DNA of 64,000 nt from Henriciella sp. AS95 (GCF_038900055.1 NZ_JBBMQM010000001.1:1922001-1986000); one strand, 5' to 3'; shown: positions 8,263-17,758, numbered from the stretch's first letter. The notes: a model not told the origin generated them from the letters alone. A program made the numbers and translations.

Positions 8263-11200
8263 TCATGGCGTCGCGCCGGCAGAGGTCCTGGCGCTCCGCG
8301 CCTGTTCAAGCTCGCCATCCTGCTTTCGCCAGTCCTCGTAATTCTGGGCCTTCACATGACCATAGCCCCGAACGTGCTGGATCGCTTCGATCCGCCCCGT
8401 CCAGTGGTGCAGGGAGGTTTCGTCCAGGGACGCGATGGCGCGGTCCACGAGTGCTTCGAATTCAGGGATGAGCTGGCGTTCCAGCTTGCGGTCTTCCGTC
8501 CAGCCGAAGGGGTCGAAAGGCGTGCCACGCAGAAAGCTGAATTTGGCAAGTATCTTGAGGCAGGGCCGCATCCACGGTCCGAACTTGATCTTCTGAGGGT
8601 GGCCCGAGGGGCCGGACTTCCGCGCGATGACCGGCGGCGCCATATGGTAGGAGACCTTCGCCTTGGCTCCGTACTTTTCGCGCAGCCGTTGCTCGAATTC
8701 CGGTGATGTCAGAAGGCGGGCGACTTCATACTCGTCCTTGTAGGTGAGCAATTTGGCATAGCTGCTCGCAACAGCGTCCGCAAAGCCATTCGGCGTTCCG
8801 CTGACGTCAGCTTCAGCGGCTTCAGCGCGTTTAACCAGTTGCTCGAAACGTTCGGCCAGCTTTGAACCGCCATAGGACCGCACCTTCTCTGTCAGGAACT
8901 GGCGGGACGGCGACAAGGTCTGGGTCGGTTCGCCTGAGCCGCGCCTGCTGCCAGCAGCGATTATCTCGCTTCGGCCAAGCTGGAGCGCCGCGAGATTCTT
9001 GCTGACCGAAACGCCCAGTTCCTGGATCGCGGCCTCAATCGATTCAATTTTTACCGGCAGGTATCCAGACTGTGCGGCGGCGCCGAGCAGGATGAGATTC
9101 GCCGCATGCGGACCGCCGATCTTTTCCCGTGCCAGATCGTGTGCCGACAGGACCGCCAAGTCCCGCACACCGCCCGCCAGATAGGCCTGCACATCGCTCT
9201 CGGAGAACTGGAAATCCGGATCCAGCTGAAAGTGTGCAGTCGGTTCGGCATGTTCGTCAGCGATCGCAATCGTGTGATCCGGATTCAGCATTGGAAAGGC
9301 GAGATTTTGCGTCGCTGCGATCGGGTCGCAGGCGATCAGGACATCGGCTTCTCCTGCCTGAATTTGCGGGCTTTTGATCGGCTCGTCATTTCCGATCCGG
9401 ACATGGGTGACCACCGCTCCATTCTTCTGGGCAAGGCCGGTCATGTCGAAAGTGTGAGCCGTGCGGCCTTCGATCTTTGCGGCGCGGCTGATGATCTGTC
9501 CAAGGGTGACGATGCCCGTACCGCCGATGCCAGTAAGCAGGACATTCCAGGTTCTGCTGCTGTCACCGACAAATGCCGCTGGGGCTTTTATGTCGCCCGT
9601 CGTTGAAGGCGGGCTTTCAACCTGCTTGCCCTCGATGGATACGAAGGAGGGGCAGAAGCCCTCGACACAGGAAAAATCCTGATTGCAGCTTGCATGGTCG
9701 ATGCGGCGCTTCACACCGAGTGGCGTCTTCAGCGGCGCGATCGAGACGCAGTTCGATTTCTTCGAACAGTCTCCGCATCCCTCGCACACAGCTTCATTGA
9801 TCTCGACCTGTTCGGCGGGTGTTTCGAGCTGTCCCCGCTTCCGCATGCGGCGCTTCTCCGCGGCGCAAACCTGATCGAAAATCAGAACCGTGACGCCGGG
9901 GATTTGGGCCAGTTGTTTCTGGACGGTTTCGAATTCGGTTCGGGGATAGACCTTTACCTTGCCGGGCAAGGGCGTGCGATAGCGCTTCGGGAACTCCGCA
10001 ACGATGGCGACCTCGGCAACGCCCTCTGCCAGACACTGACTGGCAATGATCTCAGGCGACAACGCGCCGTCATGTTCCTGGCCGCCCGTCATCGCCACAG
10101 CGTCATTGAACAGAACCTTGTAGGTGATGTTCACCTTACCCGCCACTGCTTGCCGGATGGCGAGGGTGCCAGAGTGGAAATAGGTCCCATCACCAAGATT
10201 CTGGAAGATATGCTGGCGATTTGAGAACGGGGCCATGCCAACCCAGTTCGCCCCTTCGCCGCCCATCTGGGTGGGCGGAAGGGTTTTGCGGTCCATCCAC
10301 ATCGCCATGGTGTGACACCCAATTCCGGAGAGGGCGATCTCGCCGTCTTCGACCTTGGTCGACCGGTTATGGGGGCAGCCCGAACAGAAATAGGGCAGGC
10401 GAGAAATTGGGGCAGGCGCGTTAAGGAGCGCCGCAGGGCCCGGCTCATCAAGCGCTGATGCCCGAGGGGCTTCGATATCCCTGGCGCGCAATTTGGGAAG
10501 AATGGCGCCCGCAACGGTCCTGGCGTCCAGCGATTTTGCTGCCGGTAGCTGGTACTGGCCGCCGGACGTCATCTTTCCGCTTATCGCCGGACGCGGTTCG
10601 GGCAGGTCGTAGAGGGCCGCGCGGATCTGGTCTTCGATGAGGTTGCGCTTCTCTTCGACGATGATCAGTTCGTCGTAACCTTCGGCAAAACGCCGGGCCG
10701 CATCGGGATCAATCGGCCAGACGAGACCGATCTTGTAGATGCCAATCCCAAGGTCCGCGGCGCTTTCGGGATTGAGGCCGAGGAGATCAAGCGCATCCAG
10801 GACATCGCCATAGGCTTTGCCCGATGTGACGATGCCGATGCGTTTGTGCGCCGGGCGGGTGATGACCCGGTCGATCTCGTTTGCGCGGGCAAACTCATGG
10901 ATACGGGGTAGCCTGAACTCTTGAAGACGAGCATCAGCTGCCATCGGCTCGTAGCGCCATTGCACATTGACGCCTTCGGGCGGTGCCGGGGCAGGGTTGT
11001 TGGGGCGGTTTATCACGGGCGCCGACGGCAGCGGTGAAATCGTCGAGGCTTCCGCGAGCTCGTTCACGCATTTCAAGCCGATCCACAGCCCCGAATAACG
11101 GGACATCGCCCAGCCCTTCAGGCCGAACTCGATGATTTCAGGAATGGTCGAAGGGGCCAGGACGGGAATAGAAAAGGAGGCCAGCGTGTGATCGCTCTGG

Positions 11201-11628
11201 TGGGCCGTCGTCGATGACTTGCCCTGATGGTCGTCACCAGCAACGACAAGCACACCGCCATGTTCTGCTGCGCCAGCGAGGTTTCCGTGTCTCAGGGCAT
11301 CACCAGCGCGGTCGACACCCGGTCCCTTGCCATACCACATCGCGAAGACACCATCGAACCGATGTTCCTGGAGAACTTGCCCCTGTTGAGACCCCCAAAC
11401 TGCAGTGGCGGCGAGTTCTTCGTTCACACCAGGCTGAAAAACGATGCTGCGTTCAGCAAACTCAACTTGCTTGCGTTTGAACATCTGATCGAGCCCGCCG
11501 AGCGGCGAGCCTCTATAGCCGGAGATGAAGGCAGCCGTATTGAGGTTTGACGCCCGATCGAGATCGGATTGGAGGAGTGGAAGCAAGGCCAGAGCTTCGA
11601 GCCCGGAAAGGAGAGTACCATGCTGCAT
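8263..11628 (-). CDS. indolepyruvate ferredoxin oxidoreductase, fused type
   Basis: This large 1121-residue enzyme would oxidatively decarboxylate an aryl or branched 2-oxoacid to its acyl-CoA, passing electrons to ferredoxin. The order is an N-terminal pyrimidine-binding half (SGYRGSPLGGLDQ, VNEELAATAVWG), a TPP-binding half with FCSGCPHNRST and NLGDGTYFHSG, a cysteine cluster (CEGCGDCSKKSNC plus later cysteines) for Fe-S, and the gamma-type domain (LLTGIGGTGIVTLGQ). This is the fused, oxygen-tolerant form typical of Proteobacteria. It starts 2 bases after the reductase gene stop. Indole- or phenylpyruvate-like substrates are known for the family; here the substrate is unknown. Confidence 0.93.
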   Translation of the reverse strand: MQHGTLLSGLEALALLPLLQSDLDRASNLNTAAFISGYRGSPLGGLDQMFKRKQVEFAERSIVFQPGVNEELAATAVWGSQQGQVLQEHRFDGVFAMWYGKGPGVDRAGDALRHGNLAGAAEHGGVLVVAGDDHQGKSSTTAHQSDHTLASFSIPVLAPSTIPEIIEFGLKGWAMSRYSGLWIGLKCVNELAEASTISPLPSAPVINRPNNPAPAPPEGVNVQWRYEPMAADARLQEFRLPRIHEFARANEIDRVITRPAHKRIGIVTSGKAYGDVLDALDLLGLNPESAADLGIGIYKIGLVWPIDPDAARRFAEGYDELIIVEEKRNLIEDQIRAALYDLPEPRPAISGKMTSGGQYQLPAAKSLDARTVAGAILPKLRARDIEAPRASALDEPGPAALLNAPAPISRLPYFCSGCPHNRSTKVEDGEIALSGIGCHTMAMWMDRKTLPPTQMGGEGANWVGMAPFSNRQHIFQNLGDGTYFHSGTLAIRQAVAGKVNITYKVLFNDAVAMTGGQEHDGALSPEIIASQCLAEGVAEVAIVAEFPKRYRTPLPGKVKVYPRTEFETVQKQLAQIPGVTVLIFDQVCAAEKRRMRKRGQLETPAEQVEINEAVCEGCGDCSKKSNCVSIAPLKTPLGVKRRIDHASCNQDFSCVEGFCPSFVSIEGKQVESPPSTTGDIKAPAAFVGDSSRTWNVLLTGIGGTGIVTLGQIISRAAKIEGRTAHTFDMTGLAQKNGAVVTHVRIGNDEPIKSPQIQAGEADVLIACDPIAATQNLAFPMLNPDHTIAIADEHAEPTAHFQLDPDFQFSESDVQAYLAGGVRDLAVLSAHDLAREKIGGPHAANLILLGAAAQSGYLPVKIESIEAAIQELGVSVSKNLAALQLGRSEIIAAGSRRGSGEPTQTLSPSRQFLTEKVRSYGGSKLAERFEQLVKRAEAAEADVSGTPNGFADAVASSYAKLLTYKDEYEVARLLTSPEFEQRLREKYGAKAKVSYHMAPPVIARKSGPSGHPQKIKFGPWMRPCLKILAKFSFLRGTPFDPFGWTEDRKLERQLIPEFEALVDRAIASLDETSLHHWTGRIEAIQHVRGYGHVKAQNYEDWRKQDGELEQARSARTSAGATP

Positions 11629-11630
11629 GT

Positions 11631-12647
11631 CTAATTGACCTCGACCAGAACTTTGCCTTGCGCCCGGCCGGCAATCACATCGGCGAGCGCTTGCGGGGCT
11701 TTTTCGAACCCCTTTCGGATATCTTCCCGGGCGGTCAGTTCGCCTTCACGCCACCAGGCCGCCAGGCGCGAAAGGGCCTCGGGAACCTTGTCTTCGAAGT
11801 CACGGATGAGGAATCCTCTCAGCATTGCCCGCTTTACAAGGATCGTTCTTAGATGCCTTGGTCCGGTGTCGGGCCGATCTGGATTTGCGTAGAAATCCAT
11901 CGTTCCAAAGACGACGACCCGGGCGTGCAAGGCGAGATGGCTCATGGCAGCATCGTGAATTGTTCCGCCAACGGAATCGAAGAAGACATTGATGCCATCC
12001 GGAGCAGCCTGCTGGATCGCGGATTCCACATCGTCCGTCTTGTAGTTGATGGTCGCGTCGGCGCCGATTGACGTCACGAAGCGACATTTCTCGGGGCTGC
12101 CCGCGACGCCGATGACCCTACAGCCAAGCTTCTTTGCGATCTGGACGACGAGTGCGCCCACAGCGCCCGATGCAGCCGTAACAAGAACCGTATCGCCCGG
12201 TTGAGGCTGTCCAATCTCAGTCAAGGCCAGATAGGCGGACAGTCCGGATGAGCCGAGAACCCCCAGACTTGCCGAGATAGGCCAGGGACCGGTCTCAACG
12301 GCCCTGAGCTCATTGGCGTTGACCACGGCTTGCTCTCGCCAGCCGAGCCAGTGTTCAACGATGTCTCCAGATTTGAATTGCTCAGATCGCGATGCGACGA
12401 CTTCGCTGAGTGCTCGACCGGTCATGACTTCACCGGGGTGGACAGCTGCGGCGTAACTTGATCTGTCCATGAGGCGCCCGCGAAGCAGGGGCTCGATTGA
12501 CAAATAGCGTGCCTTGACCAGGACTTCCCCGTCCTGAAGTTCGGGCAAGTCGACTTTCGCAAGCTCGAAGTGATCGGCCCGCACATCGGCTGCGGGACGG
12601 CTGACAAGCTTCCATGCCAGACAATCGGTTTGTGTGACCGTGCTCAT
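11631..12647 (-). CDS. NADP-dependent medium-chain reductase, CurA/prostaglandin-reductase-like
   Basis: This 338-residue soluble reductase lacks the catalytic zinc ligands of alcohol dehydrogenases and has the nucleotide-binding segment TAASGAVGALVVQIAKKLGC plus YKTDD and FDSVGG. The family (CurA, leukotriene B4 dehydrogenase) reduces the C=C bond of enones. I use the ATG at 12647 because AAAGGCGGG precedes it; the ATG 24 bases upstream has no such site. It is the first gene of the minus-strand catabolic operon, directly behind the paired-repeat operator at 12666-12693. Confidence 0.9.
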   Translation of the reverse strand: MSTVTQTDCLAWKLVSRPAADVRADHFELAKVDLPELQDGEVLVKARYLSIEPLLRGRLMDRSSYAAAVHPGEVMTGRALSEVVASRSEQFKSGDIVEHWLGWREQAVVNANELRAVETGPWPISASLGVLGSSGLSAYLALTEIGQPQPGDTVLVTAASGAVGALVVQIAKKLGCRVIGVAGSPEKCRFVTSIGADATINYKTDDVESAIQQAAPDGINVFFDSVGGTIHDAAMSHLALHARVVVFGTMDFYANPDRPDTGPRHLRTILVKRAMLRGFLIRDFEDKVPEALSRLAAWWREGELTAREDIRKGFEKAPQALADVIAGRAQGKVLVEVN

Positions 12648-12665
12648 AACCCGCCTTTTCAGTAA

Positions 12666-12693
12666 TTGCATGCAACTTGACTAGTGCATGCAA
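12666..12693. promoter_or_regulatory. paired ATGCA operator in the divergent catabolic promoter region
   Basis: A perfect palindrome TTGCATGCAA (12666-12675) is followed by TGCATGCA (12685-12692), centres 18 bp apart. It lies about 20 bases upstream of the reductase operon. The same paired motif occurs before the TonB receptor, the FAD hydroxylase and the sulfatase, and once before the GntR gene, so I infer a GntR binding site. Confidence 0.6.
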
Positions 12694-12932
12694 TAATGCT
12701 GTGTCAACTCGAACATCAGGCAGTTGGAGAGGGCGGTCGGGTTTGGCCACGACAAAAGCAGTGACCCAGAATCATGTGTCCAGGGTGAGAGCCTGCTCAG
12801 CCCTGGCAGGCCTGCTCCAGGGCCACGATTACCATTGCTTTTCAAGGGGCTGAGAGGTCGCCGCTCAGCAATTGAGATAAGCGTCGCCGCTGTACTCAGG
12901 GGTGATGCACTTAACGTGAAGGGAAGAATAAA

Positions 12933-13367
12933 ATGGATGAGATGCAGCGCGCTTTGATCGAAAAGCAGTGTGAAAGGCTGTCGATCAGATTTGCAAATTA
13001 TGTCGACCAGGGGCGGGCTGAGGACGTTGCGACTCTGTTTTCGGACGATGGTTCGTTTTCCCGGGCTGGCCAGGTTCTCGATGGCCCTGACCAGCTGCGC
13101 GCGTTTCTGGAAAAGCGTCCGCCCGAACGCGTCACCCGTCATGTTTGTACAAATATCGACGTGAACCTGGTGAGCCCGAATGAAGCGACTGGGGTCACCT
13201 ATTTTCTGCTGTTTGAAGGAAGCCGGGCGGCTGATTCCGAGGGGCCGCTGCCTCTCATGTCTCCAGCTGCCCTCGGGGAGTACCACGACACTTTCGTGCT
13301 CACTCCGCAGGGCTGGCGCATCAAAGAACGATCCGCCCAAGCCGTCTTTCGTCAAGTGGAGGGCTAA
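12933..13367 (+). CDS. SnoaL-like (NTF2 fold) protein
   Basis: This 144-residue protein has an NTF2-like cone fold pattern: IRFANYVDQGRAEDVATLFSDDGSF near the start, then GPDQLRAFLEKRP and a C-terminal strand EYHDTFVLTPQGWRIKERS. Family members include small dehydratases, isomerases and ring-hydroxylation-associated proteins, so a role on an aromatic or cyclic intermediate is plausible. AAGGGAAG lies ahead of the ATG. It is 2 bases upstream of the fumarylacetoacetase-family gene and divergent from the reductase operon. Confidence 0.82.
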   Translation: MDEMQRALIEKQCERLSIRFANYVDQGRAEDVATLFSDDGSFSRAGQVLDGPDQLRAFLEKRPPERVTRHVCTNIDVNLVSPNEATGVTYFLLFEGSRAADSEGPLPLMSPAALGEYHDTFVLTPQGWRIKERSAQAVFRQVEG

Positions 13368-13369
13368 TC

Positions 13370-14215
13370 ATGAAAATCGTCAAATTCTCTTTCCAGAACC
13401 TGTTCGGTGAAGGTGTCGTCGAAGGTGACCAGGTTCGCGTCGCGCATCTGTCTGAGGTTCCAGATGCGCTCCAGGCGCCATTCACCCTGTCATCCAGAAC
13501 AGAAACTGAAATCAACGATCTACTCGCGGGGGCTGGCAGAAGCATACCTTTGAGCGAGGTCGACCTGCTTCCGCCAATTCATCCTGCGTCGAAGCTGATT
13601 TGCCTTGGTTTCAACTACAAGACTCATGTCGAGGAAACGCACTCGGACATGGGTGAGGCACCGGCTCTTTTTGCCAGATGGCAAGACTCGATCGTGGGCG
13701 ACGGCTCAGATGTCCTGCTTCCGCCCGAGTCGGACACGTTCGACTTTGAGGGTGAAATTGCGGTCGTGATCGGCAAGGGAGGGCGCCGGATATCGCCCGA
13801 CAGCGCTGCAGGTCATGTCTTTGGCTACACATGCTTTTTCGATGGCAGTATCAGGGCGTTTCAGATGCATTCCCCAACGGCGGGAAAGAACTTTCCCAAG
13901 TCTGGCAGTCTCGGCCCCTGGATCATGACGGCCGACGAAGCGGGCGATCCCGCCGCGTTCGGTCTTGAGACTTACGTCGCCGGCGAGCAGATGCAATCCA
14001 CGCGTGGAGACCTCATGATTTTCGGCGTTGCGGATGTCATCTCCTATGTTTCTCAATTCACGAACCTGTCGCCGGGGGACGTGATCGCGACGGGAACGCC
14101 AGGAGGTGTCGGTGCGAAACGGACGCCTCCGCGTTGGCTGAAGCCAGGTGAAGAGGTGGAGATCAGGATCTCCCCGATTGGAAGCCTGAAGAACACAGTT
14201 GCCCTGGAAGCCTGA
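13370..14215 (+). CDS. fumarylacetoacetate hydrolase-family protein
   Basis: This 281-residue protein has the FAH C-terminal fold: LICLGFNYKTHVEE, the metal-binding FDFEGEIAVVIG (two Glu of the E-x-E motif plus a later Asp), GKNFPKSGSLGPWIMT and GDVIATGTPGGVG. Relatives cleave C-C bonds in, or isomerise or decarboxylate, oxo-acids produced by ring cleavage. The usual GYT..ND.S..D stretch reads GYTCFFDGSIRAFQ here, so substrate choice may differ. GGAGG precedes the ATG, and it forms a two-gene unit with the SnoaL-like gene. Confidence 0.9.
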   Translation: MKIVKFSFQNLFGEGVVEGDQVRVAHLSEVPDALQAPFTLSSRTETEINDLLAGAGRSIPLSEVDLLPPIHPASKLICLGFNYKTHVEETHSDMGEAPALFARWQDSIVGDGSDVLLPPESDTFDFEGEIAVVIGKGGRRISPDSAAGHVFGYTCFFDGSIRAFQMHSPTAGKNFPKSGSLGPWIMTADEAGDPAAFGLETYVAGEQMQSTRGDLMIFGVADVISYVSQFTNLSPGDVIATGTPGGVGAKRTPPRWLKPGEEVEIRISPIGSLKNTVALEA

Positions 14216-14588
14216 CCCGTGAAACGGGATATGAGAGATTTACTCATCGTTTGTGTCGCGGCCGGCTGGCATTGCTGCCTCCATGGTCGCGACCAAGCTT
14301 GGCCCAGTCCACACGGTTGTTGAGCGCCGAAGCGGGGTGCATCGCTACCCCCCCCCAGCCCCATGTCATAAAGGCAAGAGCTCATACCACCGTTGCTAAG
14401 GATCTCGCTGAAAAGCTCCGTGCTCACCTTCGTTTCGGGACGTCATGAGTTCTCATCGGTAATCCCTGCTGCCGCCAGATCTGGCAAATAAGGGCGCGAA
14501 TCCGGGGTGGTCGTGGCTCTTCTCTGATGCGCCCTGAGGGCGATTTCTGAACGGGCACACTGTGTACAAAACAGCACAAAGACCGACA
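14216..14588. other. intergenic stretch before the TonB receptor promoter
   Basis: About 370 bases with no supported gene. It contains a run of nine C (14348-14356). Open frames here on the minus strand overlap the hydrolase gene and resemble no known protein. Its right end leads into the receptor promoter. Confidence 0.5.
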
Positions 14589-14618
14589 TTGACATGCAAA
14601 ATACGTAAATGTATGCAA
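14589..14618 (+). promoter_or_regulatory. sigma70-type promoter overlapped by the paired ATGCAA operator (TonB receptor)
   Basis: TTGACA (14589-14594) and TATGCA (14612-14617) are separated by 17 bases. The two ATGCAA copies (14594-14599 and 14613-14618) sit on the two promoter boxes, 19 bp apart. A repressor bound there would block RNA polymerase directly. The receptor start lies about 110 bases downstream. Confidence 0.55.
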
Positions 14619-14725
14619 TGTTGCGTTTGCACGCATAAGAATGGCGATTTTCAGCACGGGCTCTCAAGAAAGCCCGCACGAAACGACGTGCATAGCCAAG
14701 CAATTGTGCATAGGGAGGAAACAAC

Positions 14726-16933
14726 TTGCTTAAAATAAAATCGGGATACTGTGCTGCCACTTCACTGGTGACGGCCCTGGTGGCTCTTGTGCCGGCGTCT
14801 GCGTACGCGCAGGACGCTAGCGCTGAAGATGCGAACGACCAATCGAAAAGGTTGGGGACTGTTACGGTGACGGCGCAGAAAAGAGAAGAATCGAGCCAGG
14901 ACGTGCCCGTGGCGCTGACGGCTTTCTCTGGCGACATGGCAGAAGAAGCAAACATCGTCGCCGTGGAAGATCTGGCACGTTTCACGCCCGGCCTGAATAT
15001 CGTTCAGTCAGATGCCGCAAGGACGCGCATCCGGATCAGGGGCGTTGGCAGCCAGAAGTTCGACATCGGATCGGATCCGTCCGTGGGCGTCTTTATTGAC
15101 GAAGTCTACATTCCCCGGTTCAGCGGCGCCGAATTCGCATTGCTCGATGTTGAACGTATCGAAGTTCTAAAGGGACCTCAGGGCACTCTTTTCGGCCGGA
15201 ATACCCCTGGTGGTGCCATAAGCGTCATTACAAAAGACCCGTCAGACACGTTCGAGGGATTTGTTGAGGCGGGGATCGGCAACAAGGATAGCTATTCCTT
15301 CAAGGGACGAGTTGCGGGACCGCTCAGCGACACAGTCAGCGCCAGTCTGAACTATGGTGAGGAGACGGAGGGCGGCTATGTCAAAAACGACCTCACCGGC
15401 AACACGAATGACGAGACATCGCGGGCAGCGATCGCGAAACTCAAATTCGAACCCGACAGCACGCTCTCGATCACGGCCAGCCTCCAGTACACAGACATCG
15501 AAGCTGACGCCATCCTGGCCGGTAGCGAGGCAACGCTTCCGAACTCCCAGGCTTTGCCGTTATTCCTGTTTCCGCCGGGCTCTACAGTCACGGTCAATGA
15601 TGATCCGTTTCTCGCGACGGCGAACCTAGATGGTGGCCTCAACATTAAATCAATCATGCCGATACTCAGAATCGAGAAGGATTTCGGCGACCTGACATTG
15701 ACCTCGATCTCTGCCTACAGGGACAGCGAATTCGATGCCATTGAGGACTTTGACAGAACATCCGCTGATGTTGGCCGGACGGCTATCGAGGAAGAATCGA
15801 CCACCTTCTCGCAAGAGCTTCGCGTTTCGAACGCAAACTTCATTGCGGGCCTATTCTTCTATAATGATGATGCATCACGGTCGGATGGTTTCAACTGGTA
15901 TAGTGCGTCGGTTCCATACGCTCTGGCGGGGGGCAACATTGCAAGGGATTCGGCGATTGTTGACCTCGAGACAGAGAGTTGGGCGATATTCGGCCAGTAT
16001 GAATTCAATCTCACTGACCGCCTCAGCCTGACACTTGGCGGTCGGTACACTGAGGACACGAAGAATTACACCCTCGCGGCGGAGTCGAATGCTCCGGGTG
16101 TCCCACCGGTAGCCGTGCCTTATGAGACGACTGGCGAGCTGACCTTTGACAGTTTTGATCCCAAGGCGTCGCTCGAGTTCAACCCGACCGAAAATGTGTT
16201 GCTTTATGCAAGCTATAATCAGGGCTTCAAGAGCGGCGGCGTGCAGTTCACGGCGTTCCGCGAAGCGCTTGCAGATCTCGTCTTCGAGCCGGAAGACATT
16301 GACGCCTACGAAATTGGCGTGAAGGCGGACCTGCTCAACAAGACCCTCCGCGTGAACTCCGCAGCCTACCAGTATGATTATGCAAATTTGCAGCTGCAGC
16401 GGGTTGAAGTGGTCGATGGAAGTCCATCTTCGGTCACCCGCAACGCAGCCGAGGCAGAGATCAAAGGGCTCGAACTGGACGTCACCTGGCTCCCGACGGA
16501 CGAGTTGCTGCTGCGCGCCGGCTACAACTACCTCGATGCCACGTTCCAGGATTTTGTTCTGCCTCTGACCGGTGACGACCTGAGCGGGAATACGATGCCG
16601 AACAGCCCGGAACACACATTGTCTGCGACGATCGACTATCAGAAGCAGTTGAACAATTTGTGGACCCTGGGTCTCGGCGCAGACTGGTTCTGGTCAAGCG
16701 AACAGAACCATGACGTCTTTGATGATGATCCTGTCACACAGCAGGATGCCTACAATACCGGACAGCTCAGAATGTCGCTGACGTCGCCAAATGAGGGGAT
16801 GCGGATATCGGTCTTTGCCGACAATGTGACGGACGAAACCTTCCCCCGAATCCTTCTTCGCCGCCAGACGGAAGTTCTGACGAATTATTCTGATGGTATT
16901 CGTTACGGGGCAAAGGTGCGGTTCAGCTTCTAG
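14726..16933 (+). CDS. TonB-dependent outer-membrane receptor
   Basis: This 735-residue receptor starts at a TTG preceded by GGAGG. It has a signal peptide ending near AYAQ-D, a TonB box-like stretch (TVTVTAQKREES), a plug domain (about 60-170, RIRIRGVGSQKFDIGSDPSVG, LKGPQGTLFGRNTPGGAI) and a 22-strand-type barrel ending in the aromatic-terminated KVRFSF. This subtype is common in sphingomonads and Caulobacterales for uptake of aromatic and other organic compounds. It stands alone between a regulated promoter and a terminator, so it is probably the island's uptake porin. Confidence 0.95.
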   Translation: MLKIKSGYCAATSLVTALVALVPASAYAQDASAEDANDQSKRLGTVTVTAQKREESSQDVPVALTAFSGDMAEEANIVAVEDLARFTPGLNIVQSDAARTRIRIRGVGSQKFDIGSDPSVGVFIDEVYIPRFSGAEFALLDVERIEVLKGPQGTLFGRNTPGGAISVITKDPSDTFEGFVEAGIGNKDSYSFKGRVAGPLSDTVSASLNYGEETEGGYVKNDLTGNTNDETSRAAIAKLKFEPDSTLSITASLQYTDIEADAILAGSEATLPNSQALPLFLFPPGSTVTVNDDPFLATANLDGGLNIKSIMPILRIEKDFGDLTLTSISAYRDSEFDAIEDFDRTSADVGRTAIEEESTTFSQELRVSNANFIAGLFFYNDDASRSDGFNWYSASVPYALAGGNIARDSAIVDLETESWAIFGQYEFNLTDRLSLTLGGRYTEDTKNYTLAAESNAPGVPPVAVPYETTGELTFDSFDPKASLEFNPTENVLLYASYNQGFKSGGVQFTAFREALADLVFEPEDIDAYEIGVKADLLNKTLRVNSAAYQYDYANLQLQRVEVVDGSPSSVTRNAAEAEIKGLELDVTWLPTDELLLRAGYNYLDATFQDFVLPLTGDDLSGNTMPNSPEHTLSATIDYQKQLNNLWTLGLGADWFWSSEQNHDVFDDDPVTQQDAYNTGQLRMSLTSPNEGMRISVFADNVTDETFPRILLRRQTEVLTNYSDGIRYGAKVRFSF

Positions 16934-16956
16934 TTCCTCCCGCGTCTTGTTGGACT

Positions 16957-16994
16957 GGCCGCGCTCACGAACCGTGCAGCGCGGCCGCTTTTTT
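16957..16994 (+). terminator. rho-independent terminator after the TonB receptor
   Basis: GGCCGCGC (16957-16964) pairs with GCGCGGCC (16979-16986) across a 14-base loop and is followed by a run of six T (16989-16994). Confidence 0.85.
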
Positions 16995-17099
16995 GGGACG
17001 CGATCTCACGCTAGCTCAGCTTTCGTCGAGATGGCAGGGCTGGTCGGCGGTTGTGCCTCCGGCGAAACGGCAAAGGGCGAATGCCTGGAGGGAGGGGAC

Positions 17100-17696
17100 A
17101 TGTCAGACAACGAACAGCTTGACAGGGTCAGGATAGGTCATCTCATCCTCCAGGAACGCGTTGCGCGCGATACTGGCAGGTGGGATCAGATGCGGGCGTG
17201 CTATTCGGGCAACTCCACTATCGATATTTCCTGGTTCAGGGGAAGCGGTTTCGATTTTGTCGACGTCTCCCGCGAGGCGGCGGACAGCGGCAGCGCTTCA
17301 TTCCACAAAATGGAGCCCTGCCTTGTTGATATCAAAGGTGATCGCGCGAATGTTAATGTTGGCGTAGCCATTCACCTGCGGACTTTGATGAACAATGTGG
17401 AGGTGCTGCTCATCGGCCACGGACGCATGCTTTTTCGCGTCGAGCGACGTGCTTCAAATTGGCTCATCAATCATCTGACGGGCATTTATGTCATGGATAC
17501 ACTGCAGCCCGCCGTCCCGGGAGAGGCAGTGAGTGTCGATCGCGAGCGCCTCGCAACCTATCGCGCTTCATATCGATATCTCTCCTACCTGCTGGAATTG
17601 TCTGGCCGGCCGGTAAGCCAGGACCTGCCCGGCGTGGACAGGCCCGACAGCGTTGACGCCATCCTGACGGCAAATACTGATTGGCTAAATCAGTGA
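17100..17696 (+). CDS. SnoaL-like (NTF2 fold) protein, second copy
   Basis: This 198-residue protein has an N-terminal NTF2-type pattern (RIGHLILQERVARDTGRWDQM, CYSGNSTIDISWFRG) and the strand-rich middle CLVDIKGDRANVNVGVAIHL of bile-acid-dehydratase/SnoaL-like proteins. The ATG at 17100 follows GGAGGGAGGGG; the open frame extends further upstream, into the receptor gene, but has no site there. It has a C-terminal extension of about 60 residues. Function unknown, probably in the same pathway. Confidence 0.8.
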   Translation: MSDNEQLDRVRIGHLILQERVARDTGRWDQMRACYSGNSTIDISWFRGSGFDFVDVSREAADSGSASFHKMEPCLVDIKGDRANVNVGVAIHLRTLMNNVEVLLIGHGRMLFRVERRASNWLINHLTGIYVMDTLQPAVPGEAVSVDRERLATYRASYRYLSYLLELSGRPVSQDLPGVDRPDSVDAILTANTDWLNQ

Positions 17697-17758
17697 TCTA
17701 ATGGAGGAGGCAGCGCGCTCACTATTGAGCCGCAAGAAATCGGAACGAGTTCTGGTGA

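Noticed and set aside
12681-13355. Long minus-strand open frame opposite the SnoaL-like gene
   Set aside because: It is the antisense shadow of the gene at 12933 and the promoter region; its sequence shows no domain.
14348-14356. Run of nine C as a possible phase-variable tract
   Set aside because: It lies about 240 bases upstream of the receptor promoter and within no gene, so slippage would not change a reading frame or promoter spacing.
14053-14427. Minus-strand open frame overlapping the end of the FAH-family gene
   Set aside because: It begins with a plausible-looking stretch but overlaps a strongly supported gene, lacks a good ribosome binding site and resembles no known protein.
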